Positions 1 to 5,718 are shown, counted from the first letter of the stretch. The stretch: 5,738 bases of DNA from Phycisphaerae bacterium (GCA_003557125.1 PWPN01000377.1:1-5738); one strand, 5' to 3'. Notes: generated from the letters alone by a model not told the origin. Numbers and translations: made by a program.

Positions 1-2
1 AT

Positions 3-599
3 TCGAGGCTGGTTTCTTTCCTTGAGAACGGCCACACGGATGCGACAAAGGCGGCACTCATGTGCCTGAGCCTGACCGGCACGATGCATGAAAGCGCCCC
101 GATCGTCCGAAAACTGGGTGATACCGACCCGATGGTCGCCACCTTCGCCGAACATGCGATCTGGTCCATCTGGTTCCGGGCGGGCGACAGGTTCGCCAAT
201 AACAACCTGGGATTGGCTGTGGAACAGGTCATGCAGGACGCGTATGCATCGGCCATCCGGACGCTCGATGCAATCGTGTCCTCTTCGCCCGGATTCGCCG
301 AAGCGTATCATCAGCGGGCAGCGGCACGTTACCTGGCCGGGCACGTCTCACTGGCGATGCAAGACTGCAAGGCGACCCTGAAGCTTAATCCGCAACATTT
401 CAGCGCCATGACATTTCAAGGACATTGCAACGCGATCCGTGGCCATCGCGGCCAGGCTGTTGCGATGTATGAGGAAGCGTTGCGCATTCATCCCCGTTAT
501 GAGCCGGCCCACCGGGCCATCGCGTACGTGCGAGGCACCGCGGATTCAGCAACGCCCCTTCCCTACCATATCCTGCAACGGGGCAGTAATCTTTCCTGA
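3..599 (+). CDS. HEAT-like/TPR repeat protein, 3' part (5' end lies outside the window)
   Basis: The reading frame is open from the first full codon at base 3 to the TGA at 597-599, so the visible 198 residues are the C-terminal part of a longer protein. An internal ATG at 60 exists, but the frame continues upstream of it and I see no Shine-Dalgarno there. Visible residues 1-60 show the paired-helix pattern of HEAT-like repeats (LVSFLENGHTDATKAALMCL, then IVRKLGDTDPMV). From about residue 78 onward come tetratricopeptide repeats. The clearest are the units starting FAEAYHQRAAARYLAGH and FSAMTFQGHCNAIRGH, each about 34 residues and ending LKLNP and LRIHP. Such repeats form a solenoid that binds other proteins; no catalytic motif is visible. 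There is no signal peptide or membrane segment in the visible part, but the N-terminus is missing. It is convergent with the next gene. Repeat class is confident; the specific role is unknown. Confidence 0.85.
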   Translation, partial: SRLVSFLENGHTDATKAALMCLSLTGTMHESAPIVRKLGDTDPMVATFAEHAIWSIWFRAGDRFANNNLGLAVEQVMQDAYASAIRTLDAIVSSSPGFAEAYHQRAAARYLAGHVSLAMQDCKATLKLNPQHFSAMTFQGHCNAIRGHRGQAVAMYEEALRIHPRYEPAHRAIAYVRGTADSATPLPYHILQRGSNLS

Positions 600-714
600 A
601 TAACCCAGATCACTTCTGTCGGCATACGCTATGCACGGGTGCGCATGTAGAAACGCAGCCGGATGGGTAACGGATGACGGTGTTCGCGTGTGAACCGTCC
701 GCGTGCCCGGGAAC

Positions 715-1476
715 TCACTCCGAGTCGAGCAAGGTCCTGATCAGGCGTACGCCCCCTGTAATCAGCAGCGAGGCAAGCAGTAGAAAGCTCAGGACGGCTA
801 CGGCAAAACACACAACGGCCCAGAGGGCCTCGAAGGAGGCAGCCTTCGATGAGGTAAGCTGCGCGAAGAGAAAAGCTGCCAGGCCCGTCAGAAAGATCGC
901 GCCGAGCACGCCTCGAATGTTGTCGGCCAGGGGGGCCATCCGCACCGTCAGGCAGATCGACAGGTACAGGAACAGCAGATTGCGCCAGTCCGTAAGATCG
1001 CTGGCCAGCACCGCCTCGACGAAACGGTTCGACAGGCGGATCACCTGGTGAAGCATGTCGAAAAAGGATGCCCGGCTGATGGGCAGGGCAAGTTGGACGC
1101 TCGCCTGCGTCCCCGCCGATTGAATGGCGCTCATGACGGGCGAGCCAAGATAGGAGGCTACCGCGTAGATGGCGATGGCGCATCCGAGCATCGGAAAGAG
1201 GGCCACGACGATTGAACCGATAATGGGAACCCTCGGCTTGGCGTCTCCGCCGGTTTGGGGCTCGCCCGAATCGCTGTCCGTGATGAGCGCGATGTTTTGA
1301 ACCGTCCCGCCAGTGATCAGCAGGCCGACGACGTGACCGAGCGTGGCGACAAGCGTCCCGGGAAGCAGGACGGCATTGACGATCTTGGGGCCGATCAGCG
1401 CGCTCCAGAGATGGTGCACGCCCAGCGCGGTAAAGACGATGACCGAAAGCCAGAAGGTGATGGCTGCGTAATCCAT
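715..1476 (-). CDS. Multi-pass membrane protein resembling M50 metallopeptidases, catalytic motif degenerate
   Basis: 253 residues from the ATG at 1476 to a TGA at 715-717. An in-frame TTG at 1491 would add five residues; neither start has a clear Shine-Dalgarno, and I prefer the ATG. Hydrophobic segments lie at about residues 6-28, 33-56, 84-110, 166-178, 188-205 and 217-241, so this is an integral membrane protein with five or six spans. The pattern follows M50-like membrane metalloproteases. LLPGTLVATLGHVVGLLITG (37-56) sits where they have a LPGxxxHELGH-type zinc helix, FPMLGCAIAIY (94-104) matches their later proline-containing helix, and YLSICLTVRMAPLADNIRG (171-189) resembles their conserved MAPSxxDLxG segment. 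Of HExxH only the last His (H48) remains: the first His is A44 and the catalytic Glu is T45. Proteolysis is therefore unlikely and a scaffold or regulatory role is inferred. The gene is monocistronic as far as visible. Membrane location is sure; the M50 relationship is moderate. Confidence 0.75.
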   Translation of the reverse strand: MDYAAITFWLSVIVFTALGVHHLWSALIGPKIVNAVLLPGTLVATLGHVVGLLITGGTVQNIALITDSDSGEPQTGGDAKPRVPIIGSIVVALFPMLGCAIAIYAVASYLGSPVMSAIQSAGTQASVQLALPISRASFFDMLHQVIRLSNRFVEAVLASDLTDWRNLLFLYLSICLTVRMAPLADNIRGVLGAIFLTGLAAFLFAQLTSSKAASFEALWAVVCFAVAVLSFLLLASLLITGGVRLIRTLLDSE

Positions 1477-1729
1477 GAAAACCCGAACCAAAACGACTGC
1501 GCAGTTATGTTATCGACCGTTTGCGCCTGTTTTTGTGAATGGAACTCGGGACGGAGCGAGGTATTCTCCCCGCACGGAAACCAAGGGACGGCTGTCTTTT
1601 CTGCGTGATCGGAAAGGGTTGCTTTTCAGCTTGGACTGATAAAAACAGTGGCCTTGCACAGCGCAAAAACGAGCTTGGCGCCATGATCGTTGAATCGCCC
1701 GAAAATGCCTCAAATACATGAAAATTGTT

Positions 1730-1758
1730 TTGCTATGGCACATTCGATAGCTTATACT
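1730..1758 (+). promoter_or_regulatory. Sigma70-type promoter facing right
   Basis: The -35 box TTGCTA (1730-1735, 4 of 6 matches to TTGACA) and the -10 box TATACT (1753-1758, 5 of 6 matches to TATAAT) are separated by exactly 17 bases. Transcription would start near 1765, inside the large gap and about 750 bases before the phosphatase gene. What it transcribes is uncertain: a small ORF from 1787, a non-coding RNA, or a long leader reaching the phosphatase. Confidence 0.5.
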
Positions 1759-1786
1759 AAGTTTGGATTGAGAAGGGGATAATGAT

Positions 1787-2014
1787 ATGCCCCGCATGTC
1801 AAAAATCGTGGGTGAACCGGGGTTGGGCAAGCCGCAACAAGATCAGCAACAAGCGGCCGAACGGAGATGGCGAAGCGATATTCCGGTTTTGAAGAAACGG
1901 CATGATCGAAACACGGAGGTGTGTATTCCTCCGAGACAGCTACGGTTAGCCGACTTCTCATGCGAAGGAGAACGTGCTCCTCCGGAAGATATCGAGAACG
2001 TGTCAGGCCCTTGA
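1787..2014 (+). CDS. Possible small protein of 75 residues, doubtful
   Basis: In favour: it starts 22 bases after the predicted transcription start of the 1730-1758 promoter, and an AAGGGG Shine-Dalgarno-like sequence (1773-1778) ends eight bases before the ATG. Against: I recognise no family, and third-position GC is about 50 percent by my count, with none of the GC excess expected of a coding frame in this GC-rich DNA. The product is charged and glutamine-rich near residues 17-22 (QQDQQQ), with two cysteines and no signal peptide or membrane segment. Another ATG at 1782 in a different frame gives a 36-residue peptide beginning MICPACQKSW, with a CxxC pair, so the region might be a decayed zinc-ribbon gene. 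The ORF also contains the hairpins at 1914-1933 and 1966-1981. A non-coding RNA is an equally good reading. Confidence 0.28.
   Translation: MPRMSKIVGEPGLGKPQQDQQQAAERRWRSDIPVLKKRHDRNTEVCIPPRQLRLADFSCEGERAPPEDIENVSGP
1914..1933. repeat. Perfect 6-bp inverted repeat (stem-loop)
   Basis: CGGAGG (1914-1919) pairs perfectly with CCTCCG (1928-1933) around an eight-base loop. The left arm contains a consensus Shine-Dalgarno GGAGG, which would be hidden in the stem. It lies directly before a GTG, but only one base away, too close for normal initiation. Confidence 0.45.
1966..1981. repeat. Perfect 5-bp inverted repeat (stem-loop)
   Basis: AGGAG (1966-1970) pairs with CTCCT (1977-1981) around the loop AACGTG. 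It is the second stem in this region that pairs a GGAG-type purine arm with its complement, 32 bases after the first. It is short, so it means little on its own. Confidence 0.35.
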
Positions 2015-2068
2015 AAAATGCGATGCGACATTCAAGGAAAATGCCTGGCTGGACCGATAGTTTTGTGG

Positions 2069-2112
2069 GCAGGAAGGAAGGAGTTATTGTTCAAGGAGAA
2101 GCAGGAGAACCA
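2069..2112 (+). other. Purine-rich cluster with five GGA triplets
   Basis: The run begins with the tandem AGGAAGGAAGGAG (2071-2083) and continues with AAGGAG and CAGGAG within about 30 further bases. Each resembles a ribosome binding site or a CsrA-type GGA contact. No plausible start codon with a sizeable open frame follows at the right distance, so these are not serving an obvious gene. Confidence 0.4.
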
Positions 2113-2120
2113 AAATATCG

Positions 2121-2136
2121 GCCGCTACGAAGCGGC
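2121..2136. repeat. Perfect 6-bp stem with tetraloop
   Basis: GCCGCT (2121-2126) pairs with AGCGGC (2131-2136) across the four-base loop ACGA. It is the first of four closely spaced stem-loops between 2121 and 2272. Confidence 0.5.
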
Positions 2137-2154
2137 GGAACAGTACCAGACATA

Positions 2155-2171
2155 GAGCCTTAATCGGGCTC
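2155..2171. repeat. 5-bp stem-loop
   Basis: GAGCC (2155-2159) pairs with GGCTC (2167-2171) around a seven-base loop; a T-G wobble could add one more pair. It starts 18 bases after the previous stem-loop. Confidence 0.4.
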
Positions 2172-2181
2172 CAGCTCCTGA

Positions 2182-2195
2182 CGCACAAAGGTGCG
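2182..2195. repeat. 5-bp stem with AAAG tetraloop
   Basis: CGCAC (2182-2186) pairs perfectly with GTGCG (2191-2195) across the loop AAAG. It is third in the series. Confidence 0.45.
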
Positions 2196-2221
2196 ATCAT
2201 ACAGGGGCTAAAAGTGTACGG

Positions 2222-2272
2222 CGCCAACGGCGAATGCCCGGAGGTTTACTCCGCCGCGTTCGCCGTTGGGCG
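2222..2272. repeat. Long near-perfect hairpin of about 21 base pairs
   Basis: Eleven consecutive pairs join 2224-2234 (CCAACGGCGAA) to 2259-2269. Two more pairs lie outside a bulged G at 2270. Three inner pairs (2235-2237 with 2256-2258, one a wobble) follow, then a one-by-two internal loop, then CGGAG (2239-2243) with CTCCG (2249-2253) and the loop GTTTA. Only three T residues follow on the right and no run of T follows on the left, so it is not a standard intrinsic terminator in either direction. It could be a structured-RNA element, a dispersed palindromic repeat, or a 3' end without a U-tract. Confidence 0.75.
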
Positions 2273-2396
2273 TTTATGGATTCCCTCCTCCCCATAAATA
2301 CAAGGCTCCTATTTGAAAGTCATCTTAATGTCACCCTCTGCGCAGCCAAAAACCCACGCACACTTCCTCGGACATTCGCGCGCAACATAGGAACTC

Positions 2397-2436
2397 TCAG
2401 ATGGATCGAACCGATCGCCGACCCGGGGCCATCTGA
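2397..2436. repeat. 8-bp inverted repeat just upstream of the phosphatase promoter
   Basis: TCAGATGG (2397-2404) and CCATCTGA (2429-2436) are perfect complements separated by 24 bases. The right arm ends 18 bases before the -35 box at 2455. This is a position where an activator or repressor could bind, or where a read-through transcript from 1730 could fold. No known regulator site is recognised. Confidence 0.4.
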
Positions 2437-2454
2437 CTGAAAATGCCCGGCGCT

Positions 2455-2481
2455 TTGCCTTACGGGTATTCGCTCTATAAT
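2455..2481 (+). promoter_or_regulatory. Promoter of the phosphatase gene
   Basis: A perfect -10 box TATAAT lies at 2476-2481. The best -35 candidate is TTGCCT (2455-2460) with a 15-base spacer, or TTTGCC one base earlier with 16, so the -35 side is weak. Transcription would begin near 2488, giving a leader of about 33 bases before the ATG at 2521. This placement rules out upstream in-frame starts such as the ATG at 2443 for this transcript. Confidence 0.5.
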
Positions 2482-2507
2482 GCGCGTTTGCAGTTGAGCA
2501 TACGCAT

Positions 2508-2512
2508 GAGGA
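2508..2512 (+). promoter_or_regulatory. Ribosome binding site selecting the ATG at 2521
   Basis: GAGGA ends eight bases before the ATG at 2521. The next in-frame ATG upstream, at 2506, overlaps this site and has no comparable sequence before it, so 2521 is the preferred start. Confidence 0.6.
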
Positions 2513-2520
2513 TTCGGACG

Positions 2521-4329
2521 ATGAATCGCAGCACAACGGAAAGCAGCCCGCAGACGGGAATGTTCTCGAGTGATGCGATTTCTCGGGCACTTCAGAGCCT
2601 GGTCAAGCTCGAAGGTGGAGCTGCCTGCCTCTTCGACGCATCGGGTCGGATCATGGTCGGCCCGGTGGCCGGCGATCCGCTCACCGGACAGATCATCACC
2701 ACAACGGAGGGGGCTGCGCTTCTCGCAATGGCACTTCGAGGGCCTCAGGGCGAGGGCGATCCGCAACAGGCAGCCAAACCGCTTGTAGCGGCAATTCAGG
2801 CAGCACTTGACGTGTATCCGATGGCCATCGAGGACGAAGTCGCCACAGCCCAAACGCTGGCGATCGGTTTGTGGAAGCGGGAGGCGCTTTACGATCCGTT
2901 CCCGAAACAATTGGCTGAAGGGCTTGGCCTTGACGCGTCGGCCCTCACGATCGCGGCGGAGAGTGTGCAGCCGCATCGCCTTGGAGCGGGTGAAAAGGCG
3001 CGTCGGGTCGCTCAAGGATTGGCCGAGCTGATCGGACTGCTTTCCGCACAGGAACATACGTTACGCCATCGCATGGATGAGCTGGAGGCCGTGTACAAAG
3101 TCAGCGGGCTCGTAGCCGGCACGCACAGCCCGCAGGAGGTGCTCGACAGGATCACCGAGCTCGTGTGCGAGGTCATGAACGTCAAGGCCTGCAGCCTGCG
3201 CCTGCTCGATGAGCAGAGCGGCCTGCTGTCGATCAAGGCGGTTCACAACCTGTCGGCCGAATACCTCGACAAGGGGCCGGTCACGGTCGCGCACAATCTG
3301 ATCGACGCGTCCGTCCTGGCGGGCGAGGTCGTCCAGATCCCCGACATGCCGAACGATCCACGCATCATGTATCCGGCACAGGCCCGGAAGGAAGGCTTGG
3401 CCAGCGGACTCATCTGCGGTGTCGTTTTTAGGAACAAGCCGCTCGGCGTGTTGCGCGTCTACACGAGTCGGCCGCACGTGTTCAGCGCGTTCGAGGAGTC
3501 GCTGCTGAAAGCGATCGCTTCTCAGGCAGCGGCTGCCATCGTCAACACGCGGCTTCTGGAAGAGACGCTGGCAGCCGAGCGCTACGCACGCCAGATCGCC
3601 GACGCCGGCGAGATCCAACGCCGCATGATCCCCTCGACGCCGCCCTGCTGTCGGCAACTCGACATCGGGACGGTGTATCGGCCGACCTACCTCGTGGGAG
3701 GGGATTTCTACGACTTCATCGTGCTGCCGGGCGAGAACCTGGGGCTGGCCATCGCCGACGTGTCCGGCAAGGGCGTCCCCGCATCGCTCTTAATGGCTTC
3801 GGTTCGCTCGGCGCTGCGCGTCAACGCCTACCACATGTACGACGTGGACCGGATCGTCTCGGAGGTCAACCGCCATCTCAGTCGCGATACGCTCGCCAGC
3901 GAGTTCGCGACCCTGTTCTACGGCGTGCTCGACACGGGGACGGGTCGCCTGACGTACTGCAACGCGGGCCATGACCCGCCGATGCTGCTGCGCGACGGAA
4001 AGATCACGTGCCTCGAAAAAGGCGGCATGGTGGCCGGCATCGATCCGGACGCGCGCTACGAGCGCGGCTGGTTCGACCTGAAACGGGGGGACGTGATGCT
4101 GCTCTATACGGATGGCGCGGTCGAGGCGCTGAACTTCGCCGACGAGCAGTTCGGCCGAGCCCGGCTGGCCGATGCCCTGCAGCGTCATGCGGACCAGCCG
4201 GCCGAGCGCATCGCCAAGAGCATCCTCTGGGATATCCGGCGATTCCGTGGCCTGGCCGAGCGCATCGATGACCTCTCGCTGGTCGTGATCCGGTACCGGG
4301 ATCGCCAGGAAGCGGACGCATACGCATAA
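2521..4329 (+). CDS. Sensor-GAF-SpoIIE/PP2C serine/threonine phosphatase
   Basis: 602 residues ending at TAA. Residues about 14-165 form a divergent sensor region, possibly a degenerate PocR-like domain; it has one Cys (in GGAACLFDASG), so a cysteine metal site is unlikely. A short helical linker (EHTLRHRMDELEAVYKV) leads into a GAF domain at about 197-350, and a second helix (LAAERYARQIADAGEIQRRM) leads into the phosphatase. All PP2C/SpoIIE landmarks are intact: GGDFYD at 393-398, DVSGKG at 413-418, NAGH at 481-484, YTDG at 529-532 and DD at 583-584. The family dephosphorylates phosphoserine or phosphothreonine, with the Asp residues holding two Mn or Mg ions. Typical targets are STAS anti-anti-sigma proteins in partner-switching control. 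No membrane segment or signal peptide is seen, so it should be cytosolic and read a soluble signal through GAF. No partner gene lies nearby. Family and activity are well supported; ligand and substrate are unknown. Confidence 0.95.
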   Translation: MNRSTTESSPQTGMFSSDAISRALQSLVKLEGGAACLFDASGRIMVGPVAGDPLTGQIITTTEGAALLAMALRGPQGEGDPQQAAKPLVAAIQAALDVYPMAIEDEVATAQTLAIGLWKREALYDPFPKQLAEGLGLDASALTIAAESVQPHRLGAGEKARRVAQGLAELIGLLSAQEHTLRHRMDELEAVYKVSGLVAGTHSPQEVLDRITELVCEVMNVKACSLRLLDEQSGLLSIKAVHNLSAEYLDKGPVTVAHNLIDASVLAGEVVQIPDMPNDPRIMYPAQARKEGLASGLICGVVFRNKPLGVLRVYTSRPHVFSAFEESLLKAIASQAAAAIVNTRLLEETLAAERYARQIADAGEIQRRMIPSTPPCCRQLDIGTVYRPTYLVGGDFYDFIVLPGENLGLAIADVSGKGVPASLLMASVRSALRVNAYHMYDVDRIVSEVNRHLSRDTLASEFATLFYGVLDTGTGRLTYCNAGHDPPMLLRDGKITCLEKGGMVAGIDPDARYERGWFDLKRGDVMLLYTDGAVEALNFADEQFGRARLADALQRHADQPAERIAKSILWDIRRFRGLAERIDDLSLVVIRYRDRQEADAYA

Positions 4330-4354
4330 GGGCGGTCGCGCTTACGGATCGTGC

Positions 4355-5488
4355 CTACGGGGATGGATCAGCCTCGACGATCCAGGCCTTATTGAAGGCG
4401 GCATGGGCGATGTATTCTCTGCCATGCGAATACACCACGTGGATCATGCCGTCGGGCGATTGAACCGCCGCGGGATAGCTGTACGTACCCTCCCCGTCGG
4501 CCAAGACGCGCCGATAGGGCCAGGTCCGCCCCTCATCGGCTGAGAGCGCAACGGAGAGAGGCCGACGCTGAAGGTTGCTGTCGTTGTACACCATGAGAAG
4601 ATGACCTTGGGCGAGTCGAATCAGCGCCGCGGGGCTGGCCGGGTTGGGGAAGCCGCTGTCGATCGGCTGGGACCAGCGGCCACCCTCATCGTCTGAGGCC
4701 ATGACCCACAACCAGCCTTTGCCCAGGTTGCGCATCACGGTCAAGATCCGCCCGCTTTCCAGGACGACCGCAGCCGGCTGGAGGGCCCGGTAAGGCCAAG
4801 GTGTCGCCACCGTCGAATTGAGCGACCACGTCGACCCGTCGGCAGATTCAAAGAACAGGCACCGCTGGAGCAGATCGTCGTAGGCGGGCAGCACGAGGCT
4901 GCCGCTGTGTGTCCGTACGGGAGGCGCATGCACATTGGATCCGATGGGGCCGACGATTGGCCGGGGTGGCGACCAGGTCACGCCCCGGTCGTCGGAAATC
5001 TGGAACTCAATCGACGAGGTACTCCAGCCGCCGGGCACCACCGCATGAAACAGCCAGATGCGGTCGCCCTCCGCGTAAAGCACGGGATTGCCCAGGCCTC
5101 GCCGTGCATCGCGATGCAAGGAAGGCGGATCCCACGACGTGCTGCCGACCCGCAGACGCGCGAGGTAAATCGCGGACCCGTCCAGTTCATGCGGCCCCTC
5201 GTAGGAATACCAGGCTGCCAGGAGTTCACCATCGTCCAGGGCGATGATCGTAGCGGCATGGCAACCCGATTTGCCTTCGATGTGCGTCGCAATCGGGGCC
5301 GTTCTCGATCGCGGCCCATCGTGCGCGTTGATGGCCTGGGTGGGTTCGTCCACATTGAAGACAAGATCGACACTCGGGTCGGGTGCGGTCGGAAAGATGG
5401 CTCCGCAGCCAAGGAGATTGGCCAGGGCCAGAGACATAAGCAGGTTCAACCGCAGATTTGCCGAAGCTCGACGTGCATCCCTGATCAT
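4355..5488 (-). CDS. Predicted sialidase-like (BNR/Asp-box beta-propeller) lipoprotein
   Basis: 377 residues from the ATG at 5488 to a TAG at 4355-4357. A longer frame begins at TTG 5521, but the ATG has an AAGGA site nine bases upstream and gives a proper signal peptide. Basic residues are followed by the hydrophobic stretch LNLLMSLALANLLGC, with a lipobox-like LLGC and Cys28 as the likely lipidated residue, so export and membrane anchoring are inferred. The rest matches the BNR-repeat predicted neuraminidase family. HAATIIALDDGELLAAW (77-93), GNPVLYAEGDRIWLFH (133-148) and LPAYDD (200-205) are family-like blade segments. Asp boxes SDDRGVTW (165-172) and SADEGRTW (316-323) are canonical; SADGSTW (215-221) and SDDEGGRW (265-272) are variant. 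YSYPAAVQSPDGMIHVVYS closes the fold. The classical YRIP motif of GH33 sialidases is not seen, so the substrate may be another glycan. Its stop lies 25 bases from the phosphatase stop. Confidence 0.85.
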   Translation of the reverse strand: MIRDARRASANLRLNLLMSLALANLLGCGAIFPTAPDPSVDLVFNVDEPTQAINAHDGPRSRTAPIATHIEGKSGCHAATIIALDDGELLAAWYSYEGPHELDGSAIYLARLRVGSTSWDPPSLHRDARRGLGNPVLYAEGDRIWLFHAVVPGGWSTSSIEFQISDDRGVTWSPPRPIVGPIGSNVHAPPVRTHSGSLVLPAYDDLLQRCLFFESADGSTWSLNSTVATPWPYRALQPAAVVLESGRILTVMRNLGKGWLWVMASDDEGGRWSQPIDSGFPNPASPAALIRLAQGHLLMVYNDSNLQRRPLSVALSADEGRTWPYRRVLADGEGTYSYPAAVQSPDGMIHVVYSHGREYIAHAAFNKAWIVEADPSP

Positions 5489-5497
5489 ACGATGCAA

Positions 5498-5502
5498 TCC
5501 TT
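5498..5502 (-). promoter_or_regulatory. Ribosome binding site for the sialidase-like gene
   Basis: On the minus strand AAGGA ends nine bases before the ATG at 5488. It supports that start over the upstream in-frame TTG at 5521, which would begin before the site and dilute the signal peptide with an extra 11 residues. Confidence 0.5.
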
Positions 5503-5577
5503 GATCACAAAGTGGACACAATGTGCTTTTGTGCTGCTGCAGCCGATGGCAAGCGGAGGTGCCGCGCGTACGATCAA

Positions 5578-5610
5578 GCGGGGCGCCACCGACAAGCGAT
5601 AGCGCCCCGC
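5578..5610. repeat. Perfect 9-bp GC-rich inverted repeat
   Basis: GCGGGGCGC (5578-5586) and GCGCCCCGC (5602-5610) are exact complements around a 15-base spacer. On the minus strand it lies about 90 bases before the ATG of the sialidase-like gene, so it could be an operator, a leader hairpin, or the terminator stem of a gene beyond the right edge. No T-run follows on either side. An overlapping CGATAG/CTATCG pair (5597-5602 and 5618-5623) could form an alternative stem. Confidence 0.55.
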
Positions 5611-5686
5611 CCTGTATCTATCGACATAGGTAAGCCCTCGCAGGCTGTCCCTGTCACACCACCGGGCATACGGGTCCGTACCACGG

Positions 5687-5718
5687 CGGTTCGATCGGGT
5701 TGAGCGGTCAACGAACCG
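5687..5718. repeat. Nested inverted repeat at the right edge
   Basis: CGGTTC (5687-5692) pairs with GAACCG (5713-5718). Inside, GTTGA (5699-5703) pairs with TCAAC (5708-5712) around GCGG, leaving a six-base bulge on the left arm only. Eleven pairs in 32 bases suggest an RNA-like fold or the border of an element that continues past the window. It is not a tRNA T-arm: the bases flanking the TTCGATC do not pair. Confidence 0.45.

Larger units (their letters stand above)
1477..2520. other. Approximately 1 kb gap without a convincing gene; structured
   Basis: Upstream DNA shared between the leftward membrane-protein gene and the rightward phosphatase gene. Open frames here are short, overlap one another in several frames, and lack family resemblance. 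Bases 1477-1725 hold nothing I can name. From 1730 on there is a sigma70-like promoter, one weak small ORF, several perfect short inverted repeats, a purine-rich GGA cluster, and a long hairpin, all listed separately. The last part (2397-2520) holds an inverted repeat and the phosphatase promoter. The gap is unusually long beside the 115-base and 25-base intergenic spaces elsewhere in the window. Confidence 0.6.

Noticed and set aside
671..701. Imperfect hairpin between the convergent repeat-protein and membrane-protein genes as a terminator
   Set aside because: Only about six contiguous pairs (676-681 with 694-699) around a 12-base interval, and no T-run on either strand.
1504..1539. Promoter for the leftward membrane-protein gene (minus-strand TTCACA and GATAAC)
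   Set aside because: The boxes are 19 bases apart and the -10 matches only 4 of 6; too weak to list.
1833..1851. GCAACAA repeated twice, as an iteron or CRISPR-like repeat
   Set aside because: Only two 7-base copies, with no further units or regular spacing.
1921..2163. Rightward 80-codon frame starting at GTG
   Set aside because: GGAGG sits only one base before the GTG and is buried in a stem; low-complexity basic composition and no family resemblance.
2403..2413. Minus-strand GGTTCGATCC as a tRNA T-arm
   Set aside because: The five bases on each side of the seven-base loop do not pair and there is no acceptor or anticodon arm around it.
2309..3057. Long leftward frames overlapping the phosphatase N-terminus
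   Set aside because: They lie antisense to a gene with clear domains; composition is typical of shadow frames in GC-rich DNA.
4330..4354. Shared terminator between the phosphatase and sialidase-like genes
   Set aside because: The 25-base gap contains no stem of useful length and no T-run, so termination is not visible here.
4907..5602. Rightward 231-codon frame opposite the sialidase-like gene
   Set aside because: Antisense shadow of a recognised beta-propeller gene, with no motif of its own.
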